The notes beneath the pieces were generated by a model. The model worked only from the letters and a program-made list of their open reading frames with translations, did no database searches and was not told where the DNA came from. The translations under genes were made by a program, and so were the position numbers. A stretch of DNA of 64,000 nucleotides from Antribacter soli (GTDB lineage: Bacteria > Actinomycetota > Actinomycetes > Actinomycetales > Cellulomonadaceae): positions 1 to 64,000 of the forward strand of contig NZ_JAKGSG010000035.1 in the NCBI RefSeq assembly GCF_021568775.1, written 5' to 3'. Each line of letters begins with the position of its first letter. The stretch's first letter is position 1. Below, one piece after another: positions 55,785 to 64,000 of the stretch.

Positions 55785-56803
55785 AAGGCCTCCGGCTCGG
55801 GGTCGCCCGCCCCCGCTGCCCAGGCAGCACGCCCGGCTGCCCCGGCACGCTCCGCGCGCACGGGGTCGAGGTCCTCGACGAACACGCGCTGGAGCATGTG
55901 CCAGTCCTCCGTGCGCTCGGCGATCGTCCGGGCCAGCGTGTCCACCCAGGCCTGCGTGAGGACCACGACGCGCTCGTCGCGCGGCGTGCCCGAGGGCAGC
56001 TCGACCGGCGGGCAGAACTCGATGACGATCCCCCAGGGGGTCCCCGCCGCCCGGCGGCGCGGGCCCGTCAGCCGCTCGTACGTGACAACCGTCGGGAGGA
56101 GGGGCACTCTGGCCGCGAGCGCCAGCGCGGCCGGGCCGGCGGCGACGCGGGCCCGATGGCCGAGCAGGTCCACCTCGATGCCGGTCGACGTGAGGTCGCG
56201 GTCCGCCAGGAGGGGCACGACCACGTTGCCGCCGACCGCGCCGGCCACGAGGCGGCGGAAGACGTCGCTGTCCCCCAGCGGCAGCACGTCGATGCCGATC
56301 GACCTGCGGAACGCGACGAACTCGGTGAACAGCTCCTCCGGCTCCAGACGCTCCGCGACCGTGAGGACGCGACCGAGGCGCGGCGAGCAGTACGCGCCGG
56401 CGAGGTCCCAGTTGCCCAGGTGCCCCAGGGCGAGTGCCGCGGCACCGCGCCGCTCGGGGGCCGTGCCCGGGCCGTCGGGGTCGAGGATCGGGCGCAGGTT
56501 CTCCTCGTAGCCCTCGAACCGTACGCGAGCATCGAGCTGGGCGGTGGTCGCGCCCTGCAGGGTGAACGCCTCGCGGAAGTACCGCATGTAGGAGCGCATG
56601 CCCGCACGGGACAGGCGGCGCACCCCGCGGGCGTCCAGGTCCGGCCGCACGCGCGCGTAGTTGGCCTCCAGACGGCGCACGCCCGAGCCTCGGCGCAGCC
56701 ACGTCACGTCGGCCACGAGAGTGAACGCGGCGCGCAGGACCGGCTCCGGCACCTTCGCGGCGTGCCGCCACGCGAACGTGTACGCGTCGGCGACCGCGCT
56801 CAC
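55781..56803 (-). CDS. Phosphatidylinositol mannoside acyltransferase
   Basis: A 340-residue LpxL/HtrB-type acyltransferase, the counterpart of mycobacterial PatA. The catalytic HxxxxD is in ALGHLGNWDLAGAY, followed by PLLADRDLTSTGIEVDLLG and TWGVIEF-like PWGIVIEFCPPVELP. It should acylate the mannose of PIM1 on the cytoplasmic face. GTG 56803 overlaps the pgsA stop (GTGA); a longer upstream frame lies within pgsA and is rejected. The C-terminus is Ala/Gly/Glu-rich and variable. Confidence 0.9.
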   Translation of the reverse strand: MSAVADAYTFAWRHAAKVPEPVLRAAFTLVADVTWLRRGSGVRRLEANYARVRPDLDARGVRRLSRAGMRSYMRYFREAFTLQGATTAQLDARVRFEGYEENLRPILDPDGPGTAPERRGAAALALGHLGNWDLAGAYCSPRLGRVLTVAERLEPEELFTEFVAFRRSIGIDVLPLGDSDVFRRLVAGAVGGNVVVPLLADRDLTSTGIEVDLLGHRARVAAGPAALALAARVPLLPTVVTYERLTGPRRRAAGTPWGIVIEFCPPVELPSGTPRDERVVVLTQAWVDTLARTIAERTEDWHMLQRVFVEDLDPVRAERAGAAGRAAWAAGAGDPEPEAL

Positions 56804-57432
56804 CGGCCGCCCTCCGTGAGCGGCGCCCGGAGCTGGACCCGCACCGTCGCGATGCGCTGGGCGACCGTGACCAGGCTGGCCACGGCCAGCAGGGTGAGGA
56901 CCACGACGGCGACGACGAACGGCAGCCCGAGGTCCGTGAACCCGACGGGCACCAGCGCGATCACGAGCCGGTCCGAGCGCTCGGCGATCCCGACGCTCGC
57001 GGTCGCGCCGACGCTCTCCGCGCGGGCACGGGCGTACGGCACGACCCCGCCGAGGACGAGGCATGCGAGCGCTGCGACGGCACCCCACGTGGCGTGCGGC
57101 ACGTCGGGGTGCAGCACGAAGAAGAGCGTGATGCCGGCGAACACCGCGCCGTCGGCCAGGCGGTCGAGGGTCGAGTCGAGAAACGCTCCCCACGGGCCGG
57201 ACCGGCCCTGGGCCCGCGCCATGATGCCGTCGAGCGAGTCGAACAGCGCGAACACGCCGATGAGCAGGCCGCCGAGGAACAGGTGTCCCGTCGGCAGGAG
57301 TGCGAGCGCCACGGTCATGACCACGACCGTCCCCGCGATCGTGACCGCGTCGGGCGAGACTCCCCAGCGCGTCAGCAGCTTCGCGAGCGGCGTGAACAGG
57401 CGCGTCATGGTGGCGCGCAGGTGGCGAAGCAT
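56800..57432 (-). CDS. pgsA: CDP-alcohol phosphatidyltransferase, phosphatidylinositol (phosphate) synthase type
   Basis: A 210-residue integral membrane enzyme with about six helices. The CDP-alcohol motif is complete: FDSLDGIMARAQG then GAFLDSTLDRLAD, giving D-x2-DG-x2-AR and G-x3-D-x3-D. Its place between HIT and the PIM acyltransferase matches the actinobacterial phosphatidylinositol phosphate synthase, which joins CDP-diacylglycerol with inositol phosphate. ATG 57432 overlaps the HIT stop (TGATG). Confidence 0.92.
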   Translation of the reverse strand: MLRHLRATMTRLFTPLAKLLTRWGVSPDAVTIAGTVVVMTVALALLPTGHLFLGGLLIGVFALFDSLDGIMARAQGRSGPWGAFLDSTLDRLADGAVFAGITLFFVLHPDVPHATWGAVAALACLVLGGVVPYARARAESVGATASVGIAERSDRLVIALVPVGFTDLGLPFVVAVVVLTLLAVASLVTVAQRIATVRVQLRAPLTEGGR

Positions 57433-57980
57433 CAGCTCTCCTCTCGTCCCCACGCGTCCGCGAGCCGGCGACGCGTGTCCGCGAGCAGCTCGGGCAGCGC
57501 CTTCGTCTGGCCGACCACCGGCAGGAAGTTCGCGTCGCCGAGCCACCGCGGCACCAGGTGCTGGTGGAGGTGGGCGGCGATCCCCGCCCCGGCGACCGCG
57601 CCCTGGTTCATCCCGATGTTGAACCCGGCCGGCGCGTACACGACGCCGAGTATCCGGATCGCCTTCTGCGTGAGCACCGCCAGCTCCACCGTCTCCGCCT
57701 CGTCGAGGTCCGTATAGTCCGAGACGTGCCGGTATGGCAGCACCATGAGATGGCCCGAGTTGTACGGGTACAGGTTGAGGATGACGAAGCACCGCTCCCC
57801 GCGGGCGACGACGAGGCCCTGCTCGTCGTCGCCCTGCGGGATGCGGCAGAACGGGCACGCCCCCACGGTCGAGTCGGCCGGCTTGGCCTCCCCGCCGATG
57901 TAGACCATCCGGTGCGGGGTCCACAGACGCTCCATGCCGTCCTCCCGCGGGCCGAAGGCCGACGCGGGATCCACCTCCAT
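57432..57980 (-). CDS. HIT-family hydrolase
   Basis: A 182-residue HIT protein with ACPFCRIPQGDDEQGLVV (CxxC near the N-terminus, possible zinc), LNLYPYNSGHLMVLPYRHV and the catalytic HLHQHLVPRW. It should hydrolyse nucleotide phosphoramidates or Ap4A-type dinucleotides. ATG 57980 (TGATG with thrS) and GTG 57983 (GTGA) are both possible starts. The thrS-HIT-pgsA order is the same as in mycobacteria (Rv2614c-Rv2612c). Confidence 0.93.
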   Translation of the reverse strand: MEVDPASAFGPREDGMERLWTPHRMVYIGGEAKPADSTVGACPFCRIPQGDDEQGLVVARGERCFVILNLYPYNSGHLMVLPYRHVSDYTDLDEAETVELAVLTQKAIRILGVVYAPAGFNIGMNQGAVAGAGIAAHLHQHLVPRWLGDANFLPVVGQTKALPELLADTRRRLADAWGREES

Positions 57981-60013
57981 CACACCTGCACGCGGTCGTG
58001 CACCGCCGCCACGACCCGCTCGATCGCCTCCGCGACCGGGACGCCGTTCTCCTGGCGCCCGTCGCGGTACCGGAACGACACTGCGCCGGCCTCGGCGTCC
58101 TCACCGCCGGCGATGAGCACGAACGGCACCTTCTGCGTGGCGGCGTTGCGGATCTTCTTGCCGAAGCGGTCGTCGGACAGGTCGATCTCGGCGCGGATGC
58201 CCTGGGCGCGGAGCTGGGCGACGACGTCCTTGAGGTAGTCGTCGAACGCGTCGGCGACCGGGACGGCGAGCACCTGCACCGGGGCGAGCCACGCCGGGAA
58301 GGCGCCCGCGTAGTGCTCCAGGAGGACCGCGAAGAAGCGCTCGATCGAGCCGAACAGCGCGCGGTGGATCATGACCGGGCGCTGGCGGGTGCCGTCGGCG
58401 GCCGTGTACTCGAGGTCGAACCGCTCGGGCAGGTTGAAGTCGAGCTGGATCGTCGACATCTGCCAGGTGCGGCCGATCGCGTCACGCGCCTGGACAGAGA
58501 TCTTCGGGCCGTAGAACGCGGCGCCGCCCGGGTCCGGCACGAGCTCGAGGCCCGACGCCGCGGCCACCTCGGCGAGGGTCGCGGTCGCCTCCTCCCACGC
58601 CTCCTCCGAGCCGACCGACTTGTCGGGGTTACGGGTCGACAGCTCCAGGTAGAAGTCGTCGAGGCCGTAGTCCTTGAGCAGGTCCAGCACGAACGTCAGG
58701 AGCGAGGTCAGCTCGTCGCGCATCTGCTCGCGGGTGCAGTAGATGTGCGCGTCGTCCTGCGTGAAGCCGCGGGCGCGCGTCAGGCCGTGGATCACGCCCG
58801 ACTTCTCGTACCGGTACACCGTGCCGAACTCGAACAGGCGCATCGGCAGCTCGCGGTAGGAGCGGCCGCGCGCGTCGAAGATCAGGTTGTGCATCGGGCA
58901 GTTCATGGGCTTGAGGTAGTAGTCCTGGCCCGGCTTGCGGACCATGCCTTCGTCGTCGAGCTCCTCGTCGAGGTGCATCGCCGGGTACATGCCCTCCGCG
59001 TACCAGTCGAGGTGGCCCGAGACCTCGTACAGCCGCGACTTCGTGATGTGGGGGCTGTACACGAACTCGTAGCCCGCCTCCGTGTGCCGCTTGCGGGAGT
59101 ACTCCTCCATCGCGGTGCGGATCACGCCGCCCTTCGGGTGGAACACCGCCAGGCCCGACCCGATCTCGTCGGGGAAGCTGAACAGGTCCAGCTCCGAGCC
59201 GAGGCGACGGTGGTCGCGCCGCTCCGCCTCCGCGAGGCGCTCCAGGTACGACCTCAGCTCGTCCTTGGTCTGCCACGCCGTGCCGTAGATGCGCTGCAGC
59301 TGCGGGTTCTTCTCCGAGCCCCGCCAGTACGCGGCGGCCGAGCGCATGAGCTGGAAGCCGTTGCCGAGCAGGCGCGTGTTCGGCAGGTGCGGGCCGCGGC
59401 ACAGGTCCTTCCAGGCCACCTCGCCGCCGCGGCGCACGTTGTCGTAGATGGTGAGCTCGCCGGCGCCGACCTCGACGTCGGCCCCCTCGGCTGCCTCGGC
59501 CGACGACCCCTTGAGGCCGATCAGCTCCAGCTTGTACGGCTCGTTCGCGAGCTCGGCGCGGGCCTCCTCCTCGGTGACGACACGACGGCGGAAGGTCTGC
59601 CCCTCCTTCGCGATGCGGGCCATCGCCTTGTCGAGCGCCTTGAGGTCCTCCGGCGTGAACGGGATCTCGACGTCGAAGTCGTAGTAGAAGCCGTCCTTCA
59701 CGGGCGGGCCGATGCCCAGCTTCGCGTCCGGGTTCACCTGCTGCACCGCCTGGGCCAGCACGTGCGCGGCCGAGTGGCGCAGCACGGCCAGGCCGTCCGG
59801 CTCGCTGATCGTGACAGGCTCGACCGAGGCGCCGGCCGGGATCTCGCGGTCCAGGTCCCACAGCGCGCCGTCGACCCGCACGACGACCACGTCGCGGCGG
59901 GCGGCGAACAGCGCGGCGCCCGTGGTGGGCTCCGTGGTCGTCGTCGCCGTCGTGCCCGAGGTGGCGGTCCCGGTCAGGTCGAGAGGGCTGGGCGGCGATG
60001 CGACGTCGGACAC
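57980..60013 (-). CDS. thrS: Threonyl-tRNA synthetase
   Basis: A 677-residue class II synthetase. The editing domain carries [12 protein letters not shown] and a later Cys/His pair; the catalytic core has [17 protein letters not shown]-like [29 protein letters not shown] and [18 protein letters not shown], and motif 3 [20 protein letters not shown]. The N-terminal TGS domain includes a Thr/Ala-rich stretch. GTG 60013 has AAGGAG five bases before, so the ATG at 60118 is not needed. A leader hairpin suggests regulation. Confidence 0.97.
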   Translation of the reverse strand: MSDVASPPSPLDLTGTATSGTTATTTTEPTTGAALFAARRDVVVVRVDGALWDLDREIPAGASVEPVTISEPDGLAVLRHSAAHVLAQAVQQVNPDAKLGIGPPVKDGFYYDFDVEIPFTPEDLKALDKAMARIAKEGQTFRRRVVTEEEARAELANEPYKLELIGLKGSSAEAAEGADVEVGAGELTIYDNVRRGGEVAWKDLCRGPHLPNTRLLGNGFQLMRSAAAYWRGSEKNPQLQRIYGTAWQTKDELRSYLERLAEAERRDHRRLGSELDLFSFPDEIGSGLAVFHPKGGVIRTAMEEYSRKRHTEAGYEFVYSPHITKSRLYEVSGHLDWYAEGMYPAMHLDEELDDEGMVRKPGQDYYLKPMNCPMHNLIFDARGRSYRELPMRLFEFGTVYRYEKSGVIHGLTRARGFTQDDAHIYCTREQMRDELTSLLTFVLDLLKDYGLDDFYLELSTRNPDKSVGSEEAWEEATATLAEVAAASGLELVPDPGGAAFYGPKISVQARDAIGRTWQMSTIQLDFNLPERFDLEYTAADGTRQRPVMIHRALFGSIERFFAVLLEHYAGAFPAWLAPVQVLAVPVADAFDDYLKDVVAQLRAQGIRAEIDLSDDRFGKKIRNAATQKVPFVLIAGGEDAEAGAVSFRYRDGRQENGVPVAEAIERVVAAVHDRVQV

Positions 60014-60100
60014 GTGCGTGGCTCCTTGCTGGAGGTTCGTTGCTGGGCTGTCGTCCGGGACGGACGAGGGGCGCCGCACCGGCGGCGCCCCTCGATCGTA
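60014..60100 (-). promoter_or_regulatory. thrS promoter and leader hairpin
   Basis: On the minus strand a TACGAT -10 box (60100-60095) is followed directly by a perfect 12-bp stem (arms 60066-60077 and 60082-60093, 4-base loop) and a smaller GTCCG/CGGAC stem. The leader is about 75 bases. This is a possible attenuator or stability element. No T-box features were seen. The rest of the 402-base gap up to 60415 holds the inverted repeat listed next and no gene I can support. Confidence 0.5.
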
Positions 60101-60233
60101 CCGATGCGGAGCATCCACGCCTTACCAGCAGCGACCGGCACCGCGCACGAACCTACCGACCGGTGCCCGGGCCTGCCACAGATGCAAGGCGGTCAGCCCC
60201 CCGAGGTAGGGCGCGGCGTGTACCCGGCCGAAG

Positions 60234-60305
60234 GTCCGGTTCGACCACGCGGTTGCGCACCGGTGTGGCCGCCCCACGGTGCACAACCGCGTGATCGAAC
60301 CGGAC
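60234..60305. terminator. 29-bp inverted repeat after the tyrosine phosphatase gene
   Basis: Arms 60234-60262 and 60277-60305 match at 27 of 29 positions; both differences leave G-U pairs on one strand. The loop is 14 bases. It lies about 110 bases after the phosphatase stop and 130 bases before the thrS promoter, so it probably isolates the two units. Its size is like the hairpin after aroB but the sequence is unrelated. Confidence 0.6.
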
Positions 60306-60415
60306 TTGTCGGCCGACCGCTCCCGCGACCAGCTCGGTGCCCCACCGACGCGCCGGGCTGACCGCCAGGTAGCGGTTCAGCACGTCCCACAGCATCGGCT
60401 CCGGCATCGTCGGCC

Positions 60416-61234
60416 TCACACGGTCAGGCGGGTCACCAGCGCGTCGTGCTGCTGCTGCGTCAGGCCGCCCGCGGTCAGGTAGCCGTGCACCGAACCGTAG
60501 CGGTCGCGCAGGTACGCCAGCGTCTCGGCCATCACCTCCTCGCCCGGCGGCACGCTCCGGGCCGGGTGGCGCGGCGGGCGCACCGGCTCGCCCGTCGCCG
60601 GGTCGATGTCCGACGACGTTCCGGTCGCCGCTCCCGGCCCCTCGCCCGCGGAGACGGGCCCGGCCGGGGCAGCCGGGGCGTCGTCGGGCAGCGCGGCCGC
60701 CGCGCGCTCCGCCGTGTACCGCGGCGCGAGACGCTCGTTGGTGAGCACGTAGTCCGCGACCACGGCCTCCTCGGGGACGCCCGCGAGCGTGAGCGCCATG
60801 GCGACGACGAGGCCCGTGCGGTCCTTCCCGGCGGCACAGTGCACCACGACCGCGCCGGCCGGCGCGTCGGCGATCGCCCCGACCGCCCGCGCGAACAGGG
60901 TGGGGCGGCGGGCGAGCATGCCGCAGTACAGGTCGGCCCAGGGACCTTCCTCCCAGTCCTCGGGCTCCTGGACGGGCGAGGGATGGTAGATGGGGTCGTC
61001 GGCGAAGGCGTGCGGGTACCGGACGGTCTCGAACGGGCGGCGCAGGTCGATGATGCGGGCCACGCCGTAGCCGCGCACCGCTGCCACGCCCTCGGGCGTG
61101 AGAAAGGTCAGCGAGTCGGCGCGGACGAGCGCCCGCTCGCGGACGGTGCCACCGTCCGCGAGCGGGAGTCCGCCCAGGTCACGGGCGTTGAGGCAGTCGG
61201 GCCAGTGCAGGTGCAGAGGTGTCGTCGACGTCAC
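60416..61234 (-). CDS. Tyrosine/lipid-phosphate phosphatase (PTP type)
   Basis: A 272-residue dual-specificity-like protein phosphatase. The P-loop is VVHCAAGKDRTGLVVAM (HCxxGKDRT, the type also seen in MptpB and phosphoinositide phosphatases), with WPDCLNARDLGGLPLADG and RADSLTFLTPEGVAAV at the N-terminus. A Pro/Ala/Gly-rich insertion lies after the core (about 190-225). GTG 61234 overlaps the NmrA-type gene stop (GTGA), so both are in one operon under the putative ECF41 promoter. Whether it acts on proteins or lipids is open. Confidence 0.88.
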   Translation of the reverse strand: MTSTTPLHLHWPDCLNARDLGGLPLADGGTVRERALVRADSLTFLTPEGVAAVRGYGVARIIDLRRPFETVRYPHAFADDPIYHPSPVQEPEDWEEGPWADLYCGMLARRPTLFARAVGAIADAPAGAVVVHCAAGKDRTGLVVAMALTLAGVPEEAVVADYVLTNERLAPRYTAERAAAALPDDAPAAPAGPVSAGEGPGAATGTSSDIDPATGEPVRPPRHPARSVPPGEEVMAETLAYLRDRYGSVHGYLTAGGLTQQQHDALVTRLTV

Positions 61235-62052
61235 GCCCCGACCGTAGCTGGGTACCGCTCGGCGAGGAACTCCTCCCACGTGATTCGTCCCACGGCGTGC
61301 TCGGGAGCGAGGTTGGCGCCGTCCCGGATCGCGCGGAACGCGCCCCCGGGCGGCGCCATCGGCAGCAGCGGCCGGCGCAGGCCCACGGCCCGCAGGTAGT
61401 CGCGGACGAGGTGCTCCATCGGGTAGGCGCGGGGGCCGCCGACGTCGGGCACGAGCCCGGCCGGTGCCGCGAGCGCCAGCTCGACGAGCCGCTTCGCGAC
61501 GTCGCGCGCCGCCACCGGCTGGAACTGCGCGCCCCTGAAGTACGGCACGACGGGCATGCGCGCGAGCGCCGCGACCGTGGTGTGCACCAGCTCGTGGAAC
61601 TGCGTCGCCCGCAGCGTGGTCCACGGCAGGCCCGAGCGCTCCACCAGCAGCTCCGACGCCCGCTTCGCCGCGTAGTACCCGAACATCGCCCGGTCGACCG
61701 CGCTGGTGACCGGCACCAGGTCCGCCCCGACCACCGAGATGTAGACCAGGTGGTCCACGGTGTCGCGCGCCGCCTCGATGAGGTGCGCCGTCTTCACGTC
61801 GTCGCCGGTGGTGCTGCCCGCCAGGTGCAGCACCGTGCTCGCGCCTGCCACCGCCGCGGCGACGCCGTCTCCCGTGGCCAGGTCGGCGGCGACGTACCGG
61901 ACGCCGGGGTCGGCCGTGCCGTCGGCCGTGCTACCGGCCGTGGCCCCGTGCCGGCTGAGCACCCGCACCGGGTGCCCGCCCGCCCGCAGCAGCTCCACGA
62001 CGTGCCGCCCGAGGGTGCCCGTGCCGCCCGTCACCAGGATGAGTCCGCTCAT
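61231..62052 (-). CDS. NAD(P)H-binding NmrA/atypical SDR protein
   Basis: A 273-residue atypical short-chain dehydrogenase. ILVTGGTGTLGRHVVELL is the nucleotide-binding loop, VLHLAGSTTGDDVKTAHLIEAA and YISVVGADLVP follow, and YYAAKRASELLVERSGLPWTTLR keeps a YxxxK-like site. It is divergent from an ECF41/SigJ sigma factor. Epimerases or oxidoreductases of this sort are the usual genetic partners (COE genes) of ECF41 sigma factors, so it is probably the target of that sigma factor. Substrate unknown. Confidence 0.88.
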   Translation of the reverse strand: MSGLILVTGGTGTLGRHVVELLRAGGHPVRVLSRHGATAGSTADGTADPGVRYVAADLATGDGVAAAVAGASTVLHLAGSTTGDDVKTAHLIEAARDTVDHLVYISVVGADLVPVTSAVDRAMFGYYAAKRASELLVERSGLPWTTLRATQFHELVHTTVAALARMPVVPYFRGAQFQPVAARDVAKRLVELALAAPAGLVPDVGGPRAYPMEHLVRDYLRAVGLRRPLLPMAPPGGAFRAIRDGANLAPEHAVGRITWEEFLAERYPATVGA

Positions 62053-62110
62053 GTCGTCGCTCCGTCCGTCCTGCCGGTCACGTCCGCCGGTTCCGAGGTG
62101 TCGTCATGTC

Positions 62111-62137
62111 GACACGGCCCGGCGGAAAGGTGTGACA
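62111..62137 (-). promoter_or_regulatory. Candidate ECF41 promoter for NmrA-phosphatase operon
   Basis: On the minus strand TGTCACA (62137-62131), 16 bases, then TGTC (62114-62111). The published ECF41 target is TGTCACA-N16-CGTC, so only one base differs. It points toward the NmrA-type gene and lies immediately upstream of the sigma factor start. Confidence 0.65.
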
Positions 62138-62139
62138 GG

Positions 62140-63015
62140 GTGACGGGTGTGCTGGAAGTCACGTTCACGGAGCAGCGCGGCAGGCTGCGCGCGGTGGCGT
62201 ACCGGATCCTCGGGTCGCTGAGCGACGCCGACGACGCGGTGCAGGAGGCGTGGCTGCGGGCCAGCGCCGCGGGCACGGACGGCGTGGTGAACGTGCCGGC
62301 CTGGCTGACGACGATCACGGCCCGCGTGTGCCTCAACATGCTGCGGGCGCGGGACACCCGGCGCGAGGACCCGCTCGAGGTGCGCCTGCCGGACCCGGTC
62401 GTCGGCCCGGCGTCGGACGACGACCCGGAGCACCGGGCGGTCCTCGCCGACCAGGTGGGCATGGCGCTGCAGGTGGTGCTCCACGCCCTTGCCCCGGCCG
62501 AACGGGTCGCGTTCGTGCTGCACGACCTCTTCTCCGTGCCGTTCGACGAGATCGCCGTACTGCTGGAGCGCTCGCCCGCCGCGGTACGGCAGCTCGCGAG
62601 CCGGGCCCGGCGACGCGTCCAGGGCGAGGCGCCCGTGCCAGACGCCGACCTCGCCGCGCAGCGTGAGGTGGTGGACGCGTTCTTCGCCGCCGCGCGGGCC
62701 GGTGACCTCGACGGGCTCGTGCGCGTGCTCCACCCCGACGTGGTCATCCAGGCGCAGGGCGCGGCCGGCGCGGGCCTCTCCGTGGTGCATCGCGGAGCGG
62801 TGACCGTCTCGAGCCAGGCCGTGCTGTGGGGCGGCCTTGCGCCCTACGTCCGCCCGGCGACGATCAACGGCGCCGCCGGTGCGGTGGTGGTCCAGCACGG
62901 CCGCGTGCTGTCGGTGATGTCCTTCACCGTCGTGGACGGGAAGATCGTCGCCGCGCATGCCTGGTCCGACCCGGAGCGTCTGGCTCGCCTCGACCTGGCG
63001 GCGTTCACGGCCTGA
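62140..63015 (+). CDS. sigJ: ECF41/SigJ-type sigma factor with SnoaL-like C-terminal extension
   Basis: A 291-residue ECF sigma factor. Sigma region 2 covers FTEQRGRLRAVAYRILGSLSD; WLTTITARVCLNMLRAR and RLPDPVV are linker features of group 41; region 4 is LAPAERVAFVLHDLFSVPF with ERSPAAVRQLASRARRR. Residues about 175-291 form a SnoaL-like domain with DGLVRVLHPDVVIQA and ending DGKIVAAHAWSDPERL, the place of the regulatory motif in ECF41 members, which control themselves without an anti-sigma factor. GTG 62140 is preferred; GTG 62149 is possible. Confidence 0.9.
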   Translation: MTGVLEVTFTEQRGRLRAVAYRILGSLSDADDAVQEAWLRASAAGTDGVVNVPAWLTTITARVCLNMLRARDTRREDPLEVRLPDPVVGPASDDDPEHRAVLADQVGMALQVVLHALAPAERVAFVLHDLFSVPFDEIAVLLERSPAAVRQLASRARRRVQGEAPVPDADLAAQREVVDAFFAAARAGDLDGLVRVLHPDVVIQAQGAAGAGLSVVHRGAVTVSSQAVLWGGLAPYVRPATINGAAGAVVVQHGRVLSVMSFTVVDGKIVAAHAWSDPERLARLDLAAFTA

Positions 63016-63027
63016 GCCGGGCGCAGC

Positions 63028-64000
63028 CTATTCATCGGCCGTGCCCGGGACCCGGCGCATCTCCACCGCGATCTCGTCCGCGTCGAGCAGGTCGAGCGCG
63101 TGGCCGAGCTGCGCCGACCCGTACACGCCGGAGGACCGCGCCTCGAGGAGCGCGGCACGCTCCGCGGCGATGGTGGCGAGGCGCAGCTCCTTGTACTGGG
63201 CGAACGCGTCGGCGGGGATCGCGGCGTCCTCGTCGTGCGTCTCCGTCTCGCGCAGCATGTCGGCGCGCACCCGCGCGAGCACGGCCTCGTCGTACGGGCT
63301 GCCGTCCGCGCGGCGCGGGCCCGGCGAGACGAGCATGGCGCGCGCCGCGCCCTGGACCTGCGCCCGCAGCGCGTTGAAGTCGTCGTCGCCCGCCGGCGCC
63401 CCGGTGAGCCCGAGCCGCCGCACCACCCACGGCAGGGTGCTGCCCTGGACGAGCAGCGTGCCCGCCGCCACGCCGAACGCCACGAGAACGAGGAACGACC
63501 GGTGCGGCGTGTCCGCGGGGAGCGACTGCGCCGCGGCGAGCGTCACCACGCCGCGCATGCCCGCCCACACCAGCAGCACGCCCTCACGCGGTCCGAGCGG
63601 CTTCGCCAGCAGGTAGTCGATGTCGGCTGTGCGGCGCACGAGGGTGCCTCGGATGCGCTCGGCGCGGGCGGGGTCGGGCGGAGGCCCGCCGCGACGGCGC
63701 AGCCCGTAGATCCCACGCCGGAGCCCGCGCCGGGCAGTCACGTCGCCCTCGGCCGGAGGCGGCGAGGCAGGCCCCTGCTCCGCCAGGTGCTCGTCGAGCC
63801 GCTGCTGCATCCCGGCGAAGACGCCGCGCAGCTGCTCGCTGCGCCGGGCGCGGCGGCCCAGCAGCGCGAGGAGCGGCGCGACGTAGGCGGCCCGCACCAG
63901 GAGCACCGCGAGGGCGGCGACGCCGGCGACCCTGGCGGCGTGCACGACGCTGCGCCCCTGCTCCCCGACGTCCTCCACGAGGGCGAAGAGCTCCAGCCCC
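63028..64000 (-). CDS. Cation/proton antiporter, CPA1 type (5' end outside window)
   Basis: The C-terminal 324 residues of a sodium/proton antiporter; the frame stays open to the window edge (GLELFALVEDVGEQGRS), so an internal GTG at 63978 is not the start. Late membrane helices include VAGVAALAVLLVRAAYVAPL, GVLLVWAGMRGVVTLAAAQSLP (the conserved Arg/Gly helix of NhaP-type antiporters) and FLVLVAFGVAAGTLLVQG. A Pro/Gly/Arg-rich cytoplasmic loop of about 80 residues lies between helices, and a 110-residue charged cytoplasmic tail with helical heptads closes the protein. Confidence 0.88.
   Translation of the reverse strand, partial: GLELFALVEDVGEQGRSVVHAARVAGVAALAVLLVRAAYVAPLLALLGRRARRSEQLRGVFAGMQQRLDEHLAEQGPASPPPAEGDVTARRGLRRGIYGLRRRGGPPPDPARAERIRGTLVRRTADIDYLLAKPLGPREGVLLVWAGMRGVVTLAAAQSLPADTPHRSFLVLVAFGVAAGTLLVQGSTLPWVVRRLGLTGAPAGDDDFNALRAQVQGAARAMLVSPGPRRADGSPYDEAVLARVRADMLRETETHDEDAAIPADAFAQYKELRLATIAAERAALLEARSSGVYGSAQLGHALDLLDADEIAVEMRRVPGTADE

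Noticed and set aside
60234-60305. GGTTCGA-like T-loop sequence suggesting a tRNA or T-box.
   Set aside because: No acceptor, D or anticodon arms are present, and the motif is explained by the long inverted repeat. No T-box terminal sequence was seen before thrS, aspS, alaS or hisS.
60153-60419. An 88-codon minus-strand frame beginning with a GTG that overlaps the phosphatase stop.
   Set aside because: It runs straight through the 29-bp inverted repeat and towards the thrS promoter, and the product matches nothing I know. The overlap with the stop is the only point in favour.

Overview
The window is a very GC-rich (roughly 73-75 % by eye) actinobacterial chromosome segment with no rRNA, tRNA, transposase or CRISPR array that I can see. 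Gene content and order (aroE-aroC-aroK-aroB; alaS-ruvX-mltG; yebC-ruvC-ruvA-ruvB-yajC-secD-secF-apt-rel; thrS-HIT-pgsA-patA-pimA-pdxS), the phosphatidylinositol-mannoside genes, an F420-dependent oxidoreductase and -10 boxes of the form TAnnnT all point to Actinomycetota. A secreted esterase ending in a PT-rich linker and a family-2 cellulose-binding module suggests a plant-polymer-degrading Micrococcales such as the Cellulomonas/Promicromonospora group. That placement is an inference, not a proof.

Layout. 1-1.15 kb: 3'-truncated CE1-type esterase. 1.3-12.5 kb: a long minus-strand housekeeping block, DUF948-DUF6167-alaS-ruvX-mltG-mltG-aroE-aroC-aroK-aroB, preceded by rpsD with a long structured leader. 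12.8-17.8 kb: an accessory cassette of an MMPL exporter, its TetR repressor with a clear operator, and a divergent sucrose phosphorylase. This sits between rpsD and rarA. 17.8-25.8 kb: rarA, a second MMPL protein, DUF4190 protein, a DUF4916 (NUDIX-fold)/membrane fusion protein, aspS, histidine phosphatase. 26-32 kb: F420 oxidoreductase, an Rv2578c-type radical SAM protein carrying a 349-residue intein inside its iron-sulfur motif, a hypothetical anchored protein, GNAT, hisS, DinB-like protein. 32.4-38 kb: cyclophilin, DUF349 protein with a tandem repeat, AbiEi-like protein, and separate LigD-type polymerase and ligase genes facing each other. 38-48.7 kb: rel, apt, secF, secD, yajC, ruvB, ruvA, ruvC, yebC, pdxT. 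48.8-52.8 kb: argG (with an ArgR box), a NUDIX hydrolase, a possible integrase N-terminal remnant and an unusual zinc-ribbon SDR protein, which together separate pdxT from pdxS. 52.9-60 kb: pdxS, a LemA-like protein, pimA, patA, pgsA, HIT, thrS. 60-64 kb: tyrosine phosphatase, NmrA-type protein, an ECF41/SigJ sigma factor, and a 5'-truncated cation/proton antiporter.

How the parts work together. Many neighbours overlap by ATGA, GTGA or TGATG, so translation is coupled in aroE-C-K-B, mltG-aroE, alaS-ruvX, secD-secF, ruvA-ruvB, hisS-GNAT and thrS-HIT-pgsA-patA-pimA. Several genes appear leaderless, with a TAnnnT box 6-8 bases before the start codon. The items most worth a second look are the NUDIX-membrane fusion at 22-23 kb, the intein in the radical SAM cluster motif, the Tyr-less zinc-ribbon SDR next to an integrase-like remnant, the tandem MltG paralogues, the rpsD leader RNA, and the ECF41-controlled NmrA gene.
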